Part shown: piece by piece, positions 1 through 9,385 of the stretch
Position numbering within the stretch: position 1 is the first letter of the stretch
How the letters are laid out: each line of letters begins with the position of its first letter
DNA from: Actinophytocola sp.
GTDB taxonomy: Bacteria; Actinomycetota; Actinomycetes; Mycobacteriales; Pseudonocardiaceae
NCBI GenBank assembly: GCA_009377475.1
Contig: WHTY01000014.1
Coordinates: 1-64,000, forward strand
Direction: 5' to 3'
DNA length: 64,000 nt
Notes under the pieces: generated by a model
Seen by the model: the letters and a program-made list of their open reading frames with translations, nothing else
The model's database searches: none
What the model was told of the DNA's origin: nothing
Translations under genes and position numbers: made by a program

Positions 1-102
1 CCAGTCAAGAAAGTCCAGGCACGCGGCGTCGTTCGGGAACCAAGCCCGCAGGTCAGCGAGACTTCCCGGGTAGTGCACACCTGCCCGCGGACGATCCAGC
101 AC
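1..102 (-). CDS. IS1595-type transposase, N-terminal fragment cut by window edge
   Basis: Reading leftwards from a GTG at 102, an open frame runs off the window after 34 codons. It contains YPGSLADLRAWFPNDAACLDF, the pattern that opens IS1595-family (DDE, zinc-ribbon N-terminus) transposases, normally a tyrosine-proline, a few residues, F-P-x-E/D-x-A-C and then W-P before the zinc ribbon. An in-frame TAG at 112-114 lies just upstream, which sets the start. The zinc ribbon and DDE core would lie outside the window, so intactness cannot be judged. The 111 bases between this start and the eda stop codon should hold the end of the element, but I could not identify its terminal inverted repeat. 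Family assignment rests on a short stretch. Confidence 0.55.
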   Translation of the reverse strand, partial: MLDRPRAGVHYPGSLADLRAWFPNDAACLDFLDW

Positions 103-213
103 GGTCGCAGACTACTGCATCGATATGGATAGCCAATTTCCCGAATGGAACTGCGGAGGGCCGCGCGAGGCTCGATTGCCGTCGGGCGGCGCGGGGTCGA
201 TTCCGTCGCGGGA

Positions 214-849
214 CTACGTCATGCCGAGCGATACCGCCTGGGTGGCGAGCTGCGTGACGCAAGTCCAGTCGCCGGTGGCCACCGCGTCGGCGGGCGACAG
301 CCACGACCCGCCCACGCAACCAACCGTCGACAGCGCGAGATAGTCCGGCGCGCTCAGCGGGGTGATCCCACCGGTCGGACAGAACCGTGCCTGCGGCAGC
401 GGCCCGGCGAGCGCCTTCAGGAACGGCTGACCGCCCGCAGCCTCGGCCGGGAAGAACTTCATCTCCGTGATGCCGCGCTCCAGCAGCGCCAGCACCTCGG
501 ACGCGGTGGACACGCCCGGCAGGTACGGCAGGCCGGTGTCTGCCATGGCGTCGAGCAACGTCGGCGTGCTGCCTGGGCTCACCAGGAACCGCGCACCCGC
601 GCCAACGGCGTCCTTGACCTGCGCCGGAGTGGTGAGGGTGCCCGCCCCGACGAGGACGTCCGGCAGCTCGGCGGCGATGCGTTCGATCGCCGTCAACGCG
701 GCGTCCGAGCGCAGCGTGACCTCGACGATCCGCACGCCGCCCGCCGCGAGCGCCCGCGCAAGCGGCACCGCCGTGTCGACGTCGGAGATCACGACAACGG
801 GAATGACCGGGCTGACGTCGAGCGCCCCGGTCGGCTGGGTCTGGCTCAT
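214..849 (-). CDS. eda: KDPG/KHG aldolase
   Basis: Cytoplasmic 2-keto-3-deoxy-6-phosphogluconate aldolase, last step of the Entner-Doudoroff pathway, splitting KDPG into pyruvate and glyceraldehyde 3-phosphate. The 211-residue protein has the class I aldolase barrel. The catalytic residues are in place: Glu43 and Arg47 in VEVTLR, and the Schiff-base Lys131 in TEMKFFPAE, followed by the [12 protein letters not shown] phosphate-binding region. The length is typical. Its ATG overlaps the edd stop codon by four bases (ATGA), so it is translationally coupled as the last gene of the leftward zwf-edd-eda operon. Confidence 0.95.
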   Translation of the reverse strand: MSQTQPTGALDVSPVIPVVVISDVDTAVPLARALAAGGVRIVEVTLRSDAALTAIERIAAELPDVLVGAGTLTTPAQVKDAVGAGARFLVSPGSTPTLLDAMADTGLPYLPGVSTASEVLALLERGITEMKFFPAEAAGGQPFLKALAGPLPQARFCPTGGITPLSAPDYLALSTVGCVGGSWLSPADAVATGDWTCVTQLATQAVSLGMT

Positions 850-2735
850 GCGGCACCTCCTGCTGATGCGATGCGGGCCGCAGCGCCGGAACCGGCCCCA
901 GGCCCGGCCCCGACGCCGAACCCCCGGAACACCGTCGCGCCCCGGTCGGCGGGACCGACGGCAGCGCGCAGCGGCGCGAACAGCTCGCGCCCGGTGCCGG
1001 TCGTCCGTGCGGACGCCGACGGCCCAGCAGCGGGACGGGCCGCCAGCTCCGCGTCGTCGACTAGCACCCGCAACATCGCGGTCTCGGCGTCCAGGTCGAT
1101 CACATCGCCGTCCTCGATGCGCGCGAGGGGGCCGTCGTCGGCGGCCTCCGGCGTCAGGTGGATCGCGGCGGGGATCTTGCCGGACGCGCCGGACATCCTG
1201 CCGTCCGTGACCAGCGCGACGGCGTGGCCCGCGTCCTGCAACACCCCGAGCGCCGGGACGAGTTTGTGCAGCTCAGGCATGCCGTTCGCGCTCGGCCCCT
1301 GGTGTCGCACCACAGCGACGACGTCGCGGTTCAGCTCGCCCTCCTGGAACGCCGTCAGGAACTCCGCCTGGTCGGCGAACACCCGCGCGGGCGCCCGCAC
1401 CAGCCGGTGCTCCGGTTTGATCGCGGACACCTTGAGCACGGCGTTGCCCAGGTTGCCTGTCAGCATCCGCAGCCCGCCGTCCGGCGCGAACGGGTCCGCG
1501 ACCCCGCGCAGCACGGACTTGTCCAGGCTGTCGGTCGGCCCCGGCCGCCAGGTCAACCCGCCGTCGTCCAGTACCGGCTCCTCCCGGTACCGCTCCGCGA
1601 GCGTGCCACCGGCGACGGTGCGGGCGTCGGGGTGCAGCAGTCCGGCGTCCAGCAGCTCACCGACGAGGAACGCCATCCCGCCTGCGGCGTGGAAGTGGTT
1701 GATGTCGGCCGAGCCGTTCGGGTAGATCGTCGCCAGCGACGGCGTCACCGCCGACAGCGCCGAGAAGTCCTCCCACCGCAGCTCGATGCCAGCGGCGGCG
1801 GCCATGGCGACCAGGTGCAGCGTGTGGTTGGTCGACCCGCCGCTTGCCAGCAGCGCGACGATGGCGTTCACGAACGCGCGCTCGTCCAGCACCTCACCGA
1901 TCGGTGTGTAGTCGTCGCCGAGCGCGGTCAGCCCGGTGACCTGTCGCCCTGCGGCCTCGGTGAGCGCGTCCCGCAGCGGCGTGTTCGGGTTGACGAAGCT
2001 CGCGCCAGGCAGGTGCAGCCCCATCACCTCGACGACGAGTTGGTTCGAGTTCGCCGTGCCGTAGAACGTGCAGGTGCCCTCGCCGTGGTACGACGCGGCC
2101 TCGGCGTCCAGCAGCTCCTCGCGGCCGATCTCGCCCGCCGCGAACGCCTGCCGCACCCGCGACTTCTCGCCGTTCGGCAACCCAGACGTCATCGGCCCTG
2201 CTGGCACCAGGATGGCGGGCAGGTGCCCGAACGACAGCGCGCCGATCACAAGGCCGGGCACGATCTTGTCGCACACGCCGAGCAACAGCGCGCCGTCGAA
2301 CATGTCGTGGGACAGCGCGATCGCGGTCGACATGGCGATGACCTCGCGGCTGAACAGCGACAGCTCCATGCCAGCGCGGCCCTGCGTGATCCCGTCGCAC
2401 ATCGCGGGCACGCCACCGGCGAACTGCGCGATGCCGCCCGCCTCGATCACGGCCTGCTTGAGCTGCCGGGGGAACGTCTCGAACGGCTTGTGCGCCGAGA
2501 GCATGTCGTTGTACGCCGACACGATCGCGATGTTCGGCTTGAGCGTGCGGCGCAGCAGGTCCTTCGAGTCCGGTTCGGCAGCCGCGAAGCCGTGCGCCAG
2601 GTTGGAGCAGGCAAGCCCGCCCCTCGTCGGCCCCTGTGCTGCGGCCTCCCGGATTCGGGCCAGGTAGTCGGCCCTGCTGACAGCGCTGCGCTCGGCGATC
2701 CGCCGGGTCACATCGGCGACCGTCGGGTGGGTCAC
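846..2735 (-). CDS. edd: 6-phosphogluconate dehydratase
   Basis: Dehydrates 6-phosphogluconate to KDPG in the cytoplasm. The protein belongs to the IlvD/Edd family, with 629 residues, close to the usual 600-610. Cys113 (MCDGITQG), Cys155 (GVCDKIVPG) and Cys222 ([11 protein letters not shown]) match the conserved cysteines that hold the iron-sulfur cluster in this family. The GTG start at 2735 was chosen because it overlaps the zwf stop as GTGA and begins the conserved N-terminus [12 protein letters not shown]. The frame stays open further upstream, but that part is only the antisense-phase shadow of zwf. The stop overlaps eda. Distinction from dihydroxy-acid dehydratase (IlvD) rests on length and on the zwf/eda neighbours. 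Confidence 0.94.
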   Translation of the reverse strand: MTHPTVADVTRRIAERSAVSRADYLARIREAAAQGPTRGGLACSNLAHGFAAAEPDSKDLLRRTLKPNIAIVSAYNDMLSAHKPFETFPRQLKQAVIEAGGIAQFAGGVPAMCDGITQGRAGMELSLFSREVIAMSTAIALSHDMFDGALLLGVCDKIVPGLVIGALSFGHLPAILVPAGPMTSGLPNGEKSRVRQAFAAGEIGREELLDAEAASYHGEGTCTFYGTANSNQLVVEVMGLHLPGASFVNPNTPLRDALTEAAGRQVTGLTALGDDYTPIGEVLDERAFVNAIVALLASGGSTNHTLHLVAMAAAAGIELRWEDFSALSAVTPSLATIYPNGSADINHFHAAGGMAFLVGELLDAGLLHPDARTVAGGTLAERYREEPVLDDGGLTWRPGPTDSLDKSVLRGVADPFAPDGGLRMLTGNLGNAVLKVSAIKPEHRLVRAPARVFADQAEFLTAFQEGELNRDVVAVVRHQGPSANGMPELHKLVPALGVLQDAGHAVALVTDGRMSGASGKIPAAIHLTPEAADDGPLARIEDGDVIDLDAETAMLRVLVDDAELAARPAAGPSASARTTGTGRELFAPLRAAVGPADRGATVFRGFGVGAGPGAGSGAAARIASAGGAA

Positions 2736-4210
2736 GCGTCCTCCTCGTGCCAGGTACGTCCGTCGCGTTCGATCAGTGCGGTGGCGGCGGTTGGCCCGCT
2801 GGTGCCTGCGGCGTAGCGCTTCGGGCGGGTGCCGGACTGCTCCCACGCCGCCAGTATCGGTTCCGTCCAGGTCCAGGCGGCCTCGACCTCGTCGCGGCGC
2901 ATGAACAACGTCGGGTCGCCGCGGACGACGTCGCCGAGCAGCCGCTCGTAGGCGTCCGGCAGCCGCGAGTCGAAGGTCTCCGCGAAGCTCAGGTTCAGCG
3001 GCACCTGCCGTAGCCGCACCCCGCCTGGCCCCGGTTCCTTGGTGACCAGGTGCAGGCGCACCGCCTCGTCCGGTTGCAGCCGGATCACCAAGCGGTTCGG
3101 CGCGATGAACTCGTCCGCGATGCCGGGAAAGATGGAGTGCGCCACCGGGCGGAACTGCACCACGACCTCCGACGCGCGGCGCTCCAGCCGCTTGCCGGTG
3201 CGCAGGTAGAACGGCACGCCAGCCCACCGCCAGTTGCCGACCTCGGCCTTGAGCGCCACGAACGTCTCGGTGGTGCTCGGCTTGCCGTCGAGTTCATCGA
3301 GGTAGCCCGCGACCGGTTCGCCGTCCACGAGGCCGGGCGCGTACTGCCCGCGCACGGTTGCGCGCAGGACGTCCGGCCCTTCCAGCGGGCGCAGCGCCTG
3401 CAACACCTTCAGCTTCTCGTCCCGGACCGCGTCCCGATCCAGCCTGGTCGGCGGCTCCATCGCGACGAGGCACAGCAGTTGCAGCAGGTGGTTCTGCACC
3501 ATGTCGCGCAGCGCGCCGGAGGTGTCGTAGTACCCAGCCCTGCTGCCGGCGCCGACGATCTCGCTCGCGGTGATCTGCACGTGGTCGATCGCGCCGGAGT
3601 TCCACAGCGGCTCGAGCAGCGCGTTGGCGAAGCGCAGCACCAGCAGGTTCTGCACCGTCTCCTTGCCGAGGTAATGGTCGATGCGGAAGATCTGCTGCTC
3701 GGAGAACACCGCGCCGACGTCGTCGTTGACGGCGCGCGCCGATGCGAGGTCGTGGCCGATCGGCTTCTCGAGCACCACGCGGGACTGCTCGTTGACCAGC
3801 CGGGCCTCCGACAGCTTCCGGCAGACAGGGCCGAACAGGCGCGGCGCGCAGGCCAGGTAGAACACCCGGACCGACTGTGGCGCCTCGGAGAGCCGGGTGA
3901 TCAGCTCGAGCCACGGGTCCTGGCCCGCGATGTCGATGGTGACGTGGTGCAGGCGGGCGAGGAAGCGCTCCTCGCTGGTGGCGTCGTGGCAGTCCTCGGG
4001 CACCAAGCCCCGCAGCTCGGCGGCGACCTTGTCGCGGTATCCGGCGTCGTCGAGACCGGCGCGGGAGACCGCGACGATCCGGGTCTGATCCGCCAGGTGG
4101 CCGTCGCGATCGCGCAGGTACAGGGCCGGGAGCAGCTTTCGCATTGCCAAGTCGCCGGTGCCGCCGAATACCACGGTGTCGCAGGGGTCAAGCAGGGACG
4201 CTGCCGACAT
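2732..4210 (-). CDS. zwf: Glucose-6-phosphate 1-dehydrogenase
   Basis: Oxidises glucose 6-phosphate to 6-phosphogluconolactone with NAD(P)+. The 492-residue protein has the nucleotide-binding GGTGDLA (16-22), the substrate-binding signature RIDHYLGKE (176-184) and the catalytic-base histidine at about 241 in [17 protein letters not shown] ribosome site precedes the ATG. It is the first gene of the leftward operon with edd and eda, so glucose 6-phosphate is fed directly into the Entner-Doudoroff route. The 182-base gap to the divergent ROK regulator carries repeated GGTAC motifs and a long palindrome, which suggests control by that regulator. No opcA-type accessory gene is next to it, unlike pentose-phosphate zwf loci in many actinobacteria. 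Confidence 0.95.
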   Translation of the reverse strand: MSAASLLDPCDTVVFGGTGDLAMRKLLPALYLRDRDGHLADQTRIVAVSRAGLDDAGYRDKVAAELRGLVPEDCHDATSEERFLARLHHVTIDIAGQDPWLELITRLSEAPQSVRVFYLACAPRLFGPVCRKLSEARLVNEQSRVVLEKPIGHDLASARAVNDDVGAVFSEQQIFRIDHYLGKETVQNLLVLRFANALLEPLWNSGAIDHVQITASEIVGAGSRAGYYDTSGALRDMVQNHLLQLLCLVAMEPPTRLDRDAVRDEKLKVLQALRPLEGPDVLRATVRGQYAPGLVDGEPVAGYLDELDGKPSTTETFVALKAEVGNWRWAGVPFYLRTGKRLERRASEVVVQFRPVAHSIFPGIADEFIAPNRLVIRLQPDEAVRLHLVTKEPGPGGVRLRQVPLNLSFAETFDSRLPDAYERLLGDVVRGDPTLFMRRDEVEAAWTWTEPILAAWEQSGTRPKRYAAGTSGPTAATALIERDGRTWHEEDA

Positions 4211-4255
4211 CGATCTCCTCCGTCCGGGTAGTTCATCCCCAGAGTAGACCTAGAT

Positions 4256-4283
4256 CGGTACAGAAACAAGCAAACTTCGGTAC
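4256..4283. promoter_or_regulatory. Candidate operator: direct CGGTAC repeats upstream of zwf
   Basis: CGGTAC occurs at 4256-4261 and again at 4278-4283, 22 bases apart (two helical turns), in the stretch that should hold the zwf promoter. GGTAC/GTACC also occurs in both arms of the palindrome at 4320-4360. The shared motif suggests a binding site for the adjacent ROK regulator. This is inference from position and repetition only. Confidence 0.3.
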
Positions 4284-4319
4284 TTTATGTGCTTAACTGG
4301 CGGGTAGCGTTTGGAGCCG

Positions 4320-4360
4320 AAGGTGCCCTTGGGTACGCACTGTGTACCGAAGGGCACCTT
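4320..4360. promoter_or_regulatory. Inverted repeat between zwf and ROK regulator
   Basis: Two 17-base arms, starting AAGGTGCCCTT and ending GGTAC, face each other with one mismatch and a seven-base centre. They lie between divergent genes, only about 30 bases before the regulator start, so a terminator role is unlikely. An operator for the ROK protein or a dispersed genomic palindrome are both possible. Confidence 0.45.
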
Positions 4361-4392
4361 GGGCTCGCGGGCGCACCAAGCAGGTTGGGAGC

Positions 4393-5574
4393 GTGACGAA
4401 GGTGGCACGACGGGCGAGCGCGACGGGCGCGTCGGTCGGTGAGGTGTTCCGGCTGATCAGGCACGGCAGAGCCGCGACGCGCTCCGACATCGGACGGCTC
4501 ACCGGCCTGTCTCGCACGGCCGTCACGCTGCGGGTCACCCAATTGCTCGACAAGGGCATGGTCGTCGAGCGCGCCGAGGGCGTGTCCACCGGCGGACGTC
4601 CCCCGGTGCGGCTGCGGTTCAACGCCGACGGCGGCACGGTGCTCGCCGCCGCGCTCGGCGCGAGCAGGGCGCAGCTCGCCGTCTGCGACCTCGCCGGGAC
4701 CGTGCTCAGCGAGGCCGAGTTCGCCGTCGACCTCGCCGACGGCCCCGAAGTGTTGCTCAGCACCGCCGTCAAGTACCTCGACCAGTTGTTCGCCGACTCG
4801 AGGCGGGCCCGCGACACGCTTTGGGGTGTTGGCGTGAGCGTGCCCGGCGCGATCGACGTCGCGACCGGCACCAGCATCAGCCCCGCCGTCCAGCCCGGCT
4901 GGGGCGACGTCGCCGTCGCGGACTACTTCACCACCCGGTTCGGGGTGCCGACGCGCGTGGACAACGACGTCAACGTGCTCGCGCTCGCCGAACATCGCAG
5001 GCACCCCGACGTGGACGACCTGCTGGTCATCAAGGCCTCGACCGGGATAGGCGCCGGGCTGATCGCTGGCGGACGGCTGCAACGTGGCGCGCTCGGCGCG
5101 GCGGGCGAGCTGGGACACACCAAGGTGTGCGACGCCGAGGACGTCCCGTGCCGCTGCGGCAACACCGGCTGCCTTGAGGCCGTCGCGGGCGGCAGGGTGA
5201 TCGCAGCGGAGTGCGCAGCGCTGGGCAGGCCGGTCACCGACGCCTTCGGGGTCGCGGAACTTGTGCGGTCAGGCGACCCGGAAGCGTTGCGGCTTGTCCG
5301 GCAGACGGGCAGGCGCATCGGTGAGGTCATCGCGGGCGCGGTGAACCTGCTCAACCCCGGGTTGATCGTGGTGGGCGGCGACCTCGCGCACGCCTACGAG
5401 CCCCTTGTCGCCGGGATACGCGAGGTGATCTACCAGCGCGCGACCGCGACGGCGACCCGGACGCTGCGCATCGAGCCGAGCGGGATGCACGCGCAGGCCG
5501 GAATCGGCGCCTGCGCCACGCTGATCCTCGACGACGTCCTGTCGCGACGCGCGGTCGACGCCCTGCTGTCCTGA
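4393..5574 (+). CDS. ROK-family transcriptional repressor
   Basis: Predicted sugar-responsive repressor of 393 residues. An N-terminal winged helix (about 20-60, ATRSDIGRLTGLSRTAVTLR) is followed by a ROK domain with the nucleotide-sugar core motif VDNDVN and the ROK zinc signature CRCGNTGCLE. The GTG at 4393 was chosen because the ROK alignment begins there and GGGAG lies just upstream; an upstream ATG at 4342 falls inside the palindrome. It is divergent from zwf-edd-eda, so the simplest reading is that it controls Entner-Doudoroff flux in response to a sugar or sugar phosphate. The zinc-ligand cysteines and the Asp of the kinase-type site are present, so residual kinase activity cannot be excluded. 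Confidence 0.85.
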   Translation: MTKVARRASATGASVGEVFRLIRHGRAATRSDIGRLTGLSRTAVTLRVTQLLDKGMVVERAEGVSTGGRPPVRLRFNADGGTVLAAALGASRAQLAVCDLAGTVLSEAEFAVDLADGPEVLLSTAVKYLDQLFADSRRARDTLWGVGVSVPGAIDVATGTSISPAVQPGWGDVAVADYFTTRFGVPTRVDNDVNVLALAEHRRHPDVDDLLVIKASTGIGAGLIAGGRLQRGALGAAGELGHTKVCDAEDVPCRCGNTGCLEAVAGGRVIAAECAALGRPVTDAFGVAELVRSGDPEALRLVRQTGRRIGEVIAGAVNLLNPGLIVVGGDLAHAYEPLVAGIREVIYQRATATATRTLRIEPSGMHAQAGIGACATLILDDVLSRRAVDALLS

Positions 5575-5618
5575 TCGGACGCTCAACGACGTCCCTGGGA
5601 TTGTTGCGTCTGTCGATC

Positions 5619-5701
5619 TTGATCAACCTTGCTCCCTGGGCGACGAGAAATACCAGGCAAAAGAGACAAAATTTTGTCATTCACGGAGCAAGGTTGATCA
5701 A
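5619..5701. repeat. Palindromic intergenic element with TTGATCAACC ends
   Basis: Perfect 17-base arms, TTGATCAACCTTGCTCC at 5619-5635 and its reverse complement at 5685-5701, enclose a 49-base loop that is AT-richer than its surroundings. The element follows the ROK stop codon by 44 bases and could act as a terminator. A related palindrome with GATCAACC outer arms lies at 25402-25484. Apart from this element, 5575-5919 shows no gene. Confidence 0.7.
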
Positions 5702-5919
5702 CTCCGGGAAGGCTTGATATGTCGGTCCCGTCGCGGCCCTAGCGGCGTAGCCCGGCGATGGAAACGTCCCATTAATTCGTATTGCCCGTCCACCCATGCG
5801 GGTTGGCGCGCTGGTCTTTTCAGGCGACGTTATTTTTAATTACCAACCAGTATCCGGCATCAATGTGAGTCGTTGTCCAGTTCGACGTGCGATCAACGAA
5901 CAGGACAAGGACGGTGCAG

Positions 5920-7050
5920 ATGACTGCCCTTCGGCGCATGACCGGTGCGGTCTTCGCGCTCGCACTCGGCCTCGGGGTGGGCGCAACCGGGATGACGGCG
6001 GCGTTCGCGGCGGTACCGGCCGCCGAACCAGGCACGATGTCCGGCGCCAGCGTCAGCAAGACCGGCTGGTGGTGGAAGGCGAAAGACCCGAGCGCGACGC
6101 CGTCGGAACTGGGGCCGGTCACCGACGCGGCGCCGCCGCCACCCCCGCCGAGGAACGTGCCGGAGGACACCCTGCCGGTCGCCGCCAACGCGGGCGAGCC
6201 GGACAAGCTCTCGGCGATCGAGTTCAGCTTCGACGCCGAGCCCGGCGCGTTGGTGTCGTCGTTCCAGCTCGCGTTGCGGGAGGCCGAGGAGCCAGGCGCC
6301 AACATCGCCTCGGACGCCGAGGAGACGTCGGTGGTCGCCTGCGCGGTGACCGAGGTGTTCTGGACCGACGGCGAGGCGGCGAGCTGGCCCGCCCGCCCCG
6401 ACTACGACGACGCGGTGTGCCAGGAAGGCGTGCGCAGCAAGAACGGCATCTGGACCTTCGACCTGACGTCGTTCGCGGCGGAGTGGCTTGCCACCGAGCA
6501 GCGCGCGTCCGGCGCCATCGTGCTTGTCGAGGACGTCGACGAGCCGACCAGTTTCCAGGTCGTCTTCGACGGCCCTGCGCGGGACGGCGTCGGAACGTCG
6601 TTCGCCTCGACGCCCGGCACCGGCTCAGGGACCTCGGGCTTCGGGGGCAGCGGCGAGCCGGACATCGACGTCAGCAGCGGGGCGTCGGGCGCGGGCTCGG
6701 TGCCGCCGGCATCGGGCGGCGTGCCATCGGCGAACTCGGTTGGCATGGACGCCGTGCCGCAGGCCGCGGGCGCTCCTACCCCCGCCGCGCAGGCGCAGGA
6801 CCAACCGCCGCAACCGCAGGCGGCGGGCCAGCAACCGTTCTTGATCGCACCGTCGGCCGTGGAGTCCATTCCGGCAGGTGTGTGGGTGCTCGCCCCGCTC
6901 ATGCTCGGCGTGGCCTACCTGATGATGCTCGCGCTCGGCCCCGCCGGTGAGCCCAACGCTCACCTGGCGCGCAGAGGTGTCAGCAAGGCGCTGGAGCGAC
7001 TCAGGAGCTCGGGCACGAAGACCACCGCAAGCACCGAAGGAGTGCGCTGA
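5920..7050 (+). CDS. Secreted, C-terminally membrane-anchored protein of the liv operon
   Basis: A 376-residue exported protein of unknown function. It has a signal peptide (about 1-31, ending in AAFAA), a Trp-rich segment TGWWWKAKD, a run of six prolines, a beta-rich domain (about 80-225) containing WTFDLTSFAAEWL, a long Gly/Ser/Ala/Pro/Gln linker, and a C-terminal transmembrane helix (about 305-325) with a basic cytoplasmic tail. The domain resembles DNRLRE-type cell-surface domains in pattern, but this is only a resemblance. ATG 5920 has AAGGA upstream; a GTG at 5887 is the alternative. The stop overlaps the next gene as TGATG, so it is coupled to the transporter and may organise or present it at the envelope. 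Confidence 0.75.
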   Translation: MTALRRMTGAVFALALGLGVGATGMTAAFAAVPAAEPGTMSGASVSKTGWWWKAKDPSATPSELGPVTDAAPPPPPPRNVPEDTLPVAANAGEPDKLSAIEFSFDAEPGALVSSFQLALREAEEPGANIASDAEETSVVACAVTEVFWTDGEAASWPARPDYDDAVCQEGVRSKNGIWTFDLTSFAAEWLATEQRASGAIVLVEDVDEPTSFQVVFDGPARDGVGTSFASTPGTGSGTSGFGGSGEPDIDVSSGASGAGSVPPASGGVPSANSVGMDAVPQAAGAPTPAAQAQDQPPQPQAAGQQPFLIAPSAVESIPAGVWVLAPLMLGVAYLMMLALGPAGEPNAHLARRGVSKALERLRSSGTKTTASTEGVR

Positions 7051-8492
7051 TGCAGATGCGCAAACGATCGATGCGGGCGGCTGCCGTGCTGTCCGTGCTT
7101 GCCCTCACGCTGGTCGCCGGGTGCGGCCAGAAGCCGGGCGTCGCCCAGCTCTACGCGCCAGGCGCGCAGGGCGTCGCGCCTGGTCAGCCGGGCGTTCCCG
7201 GTCAGCCTGGCACCATCCCCGGCGCGCCGGGCAGCACGGGACAGGACACGGTTCCCGGTGCGAGCGTGCCTGGCCAGCAGCCTGGCGCGACCCGGTCCGG
7301 TGGCACGGCTGGCACCAGCGGCACCGGCGGCACGGGCGGCAGCGGCGGCACGGCTGGCCCTGGCGGCGACGGCGGCTCCGGTCCCGGTGACACCACTGGC
7401 GTCACCGACAAGGCCATCAAGATCGGCATCCACGCGCCGGTGACGGGCGCTGCCGCGTTCCCGCAGCGGTCGTTCGAGAACGCCGTCGGCGTCTACGCCA
7501 GCTACATCAACAGCAAGGGCGGCATCAACGGCCGCAAGCTCGAGGTGCTGTTCCGGGACGACAAGTTCGATCCCAACCACGCCCGCGCGGTGTGCAAGGA
7601 CCTCGCGCAGCAGCAGAAGGTGTTCATGATCATCGGTGGCGCCGGCTCCGACCAGATCGACTCCTGCGCCCGCTACGCCAACTCGGTCGGCGTCCCGTAC
7701 GTGTCCGCTGGCGTGCACGAGACGCGCCCCGGCCTCGGCCCGCTGTCGCAGCTGCGCACCTACTACGCGGCGTCGCTGACCTACGAGCAGCAGGCCCCGC
7801 TGATCACCGACCTGGTCGCCAGCCAGTTCGACGGCGAGACGGTCGGCCTGCTCGTGGCGAGCAACGACAGCCTCGACAGTTACTTCGGCACGCAGCAGGC
7901 GTCGCTGGAGAAGGCGGTTGGCGACAACCTCGAGTTCGCCGACCGGGTGCCGAAGAACATCCAGTCCGAGGCGCCGACGATCGCGGCGCAGATCTGCAAC
8001 AGCGGCGTGTCCGCCGTGGTGTGGAACGCGGCGCCGAGCGGGTTGATCAACGTCACCAAGTCGATGACGTGTAGCGTGCGGTTCCTGGGGCCGGGCAATA
8101 CCAATGGTCTGAACATCGTGGCGCAGGGTGGCTGCCCGCAGCTCGACGACGCGCAGTTCTTCTCGTCGTTCCCGCAGCTCGACAAGATCAACAAGATGGA
8201 CCCGAACTTCGAGCCCGCCTACCGCAAGAAGAACGGCGGCTCCAATCCGGATGACATCGGGATCGCGATCTGGGGCGTCGAGAAGCTGGTCAGCCAGATC
8301 CTGGCCGCGGGGGGCAAGGACCTGAGCCGGGAGAGCTTCATGGCCGCGATGGACAGCGGCAAGACGTTCGACAACGGCGTCTACCCGCAGGTCAACTTCG
8401 GCAAGAGCAGGTTCGGCGGCACGGCCATGCACCAGCTCAGGGCCGACTGCGGCAGCAACCGGTTCCTCACGGAACGGCTCAACGTCCGATGA
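7050..8492 (+). CDS. Branched-chain amino-acid type ABC transporter, substrate-binding lipoprotein
   Basis: A 480-residue solute-binding protein (LivJ-like, Peripla_BP_6). Lipoprotein signal with lipobox VAGC, Cys25. Next comes an unusually long Gly/Pro/Thr-rich tether (about 27-112), and then the type I periplasmic-binding fold beginning IKIGIHAPVTG. The tether would hold the binding domain well away from the membrane, as expected for a thick cell wall. It is coupled to the preceding secreted protein (TGATG) and to the permease (ATGA). The true ligand could be leucine-type amino acids, short amides or another small molecule; the sequence does not decide. Confidence 0.88.
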   Translation: MQMRKRSMRAAAVLSVLALTLVAGCGQKPGVAQLYAPGAQGVAPGQPGVPGQPGTIPGAPGSTGQDTVPGASVPGQQPGATRSGGTAGTSGTGGTGGSGGTAGPGGDGGSGPGDTTGVTDKAIKIGIHAPVTGAAAFPQRSFENAVGVYASYINSKGGINGRKLEVLFRDDKFDPNHARAVCKDLAQQQKVFMIIGGAGSDQIDSCARYANSVGVPYVSAGVHETRPGLGPLSQLRTYYAASLTYEQQAPLITDLVASQFDGETVGLLVASNDSLDSYFGTQQASLEKAVGDNLEFADRVPKNIQSEAPTIAAQICNSGVSAVVWNAAPSGLINVTKSMTCSVRFLGPGNTNGLNIVAQGGCPQLDDAQFFSSFPQLDKINKMDPNFEPAYRKKNGGSNPDDIGIAIWGVEKLVSQILAAGGKDLSRESFMAAMDSGKTFDNGVYPQVNFGKSRFGGTAMHQLRADCGSNRFLTERLNVR

Positions 8493-9385
8493 CGACGGAA
8501 CTGGGCATCGCCGTTGTCAACGGCATCTTCGTCGGCAGCGTGTACTCCCTCGTCGCGCTGGGCATCGTGCTCATCTACCGGGCGTCGGGCGTGTTCAACT
8601 TCGCCCAGGCCGAGTTCGGCACGACCGGGTTGTTCGTCGCGTACGTCGGCGTCGAACTGTGGAACTGGCCGTACTGGCTTGGTCTGCTGTTCGGGCTCGC
8701 CGGGGCGGTGGCGATGGGCCTTGCCACCGAGCGGCTGGTCATCAACCCGCTGCGCAACGCGTCCCGGGTGACGCTGCTCGTCGGCACGGCGGGTGTCGCG
8801 CTTGCCGCGATCGGCATCCAGTTCTGGCAGAGCAACGAACAGCCGATCAGGCAGATGCCCAAGCTCGTGGACGGCGTCGCGTTCCAGCCGTTCGGCGCGG
8901 CGATCACCTATCAGCACCTGATCACCTTTGCGGTGCTGATCGTGGTGGCGCTCGCGCTCGCGGTGTTCTTCCGGTCGCCGTCAGGGCTCGCGATTCAGGC
9001 GGCGCAGCAGGAAGGCACCGCCGCCGAGCTGGTCGGCATCAGCGTGCGGCGGGTGTCGATGATGACGTGGGGCATCGCTGCGCTGCTCGGCGGGCTTGCC
9101 GGGGTGTTGTCAGGGCCGAACCTCTCGTTCACCGCGGGACACCTCACCTTCGGCGCTGGTGCGGCGCTGCTGCCGGGGTTCATGGCCGCGGTGCTCGGCG
9201 GGATGCGCAGCATGCCAGGCGCGCTGTTCGGCGGACTCCTCGTCGGCGTGATCGAACAGTTCGGCAACCTGAGCATCTTCGGTTACATGTCCGGCGGCGG
9301 CGAGATGATGCTGTTCTTCTTCCTGCTCATCGTGCTGCTGTTGCGGCCGCAGGGCCTGTTCGTGCGGAAGGCGGTGGCAGCATGA
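8489..9385 (+). CDS. livH: Branched-chain amino-acid type ABC transporter permease
   Basis: A 298-residue integral membrane protein of the LivH family, with about eight hydrophobic segments. It has the typical N-terminus NGIFVGSVYSLVALGIVLIYRASGVFNFAQ and an EAA-like cytoplasmic loop around GISVRRVSMMTWGIAALLGGLAGVL. It pairs with the next gene to form the transmembrane channel of the importer. The start overlaps livJ and the stop overlaps livM, both as ATGA. Confidence 0.92.
   Translation: MTTELGIAVVNGIFVGSVYSLVALGIVLIYRASGVFNFAQAEFGTTGLFVAYVGVELWNWPYWLGLLFGLAGAVAMGLATERLVINPLRNASRVTLLVGTAGVALAAIGIQFWQSNEQPIRQMPKLVDGVAFQPFGAAITYQHLITFAVLIVVALALAVFFRSPSGLAIQAAQQEGTAAELVGISVRRVSMMTWGIAALLGGLAGVLSGPNLSFTAGHLTFGAGAALLPGFMAAVLGGMRSMPGALFGGLLVGVIEQFGNLSIFGYMSGGGEMMLFFFLLIVLLLRPQGLFVRKAVAA

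Noticed and set aside
2736..3227. A longer form of edd starting upstream inside zwf
   Set aside because: The extra residues are low-complexity and match no dehydratase; the GTGA overlap start fits the family N-terminus.
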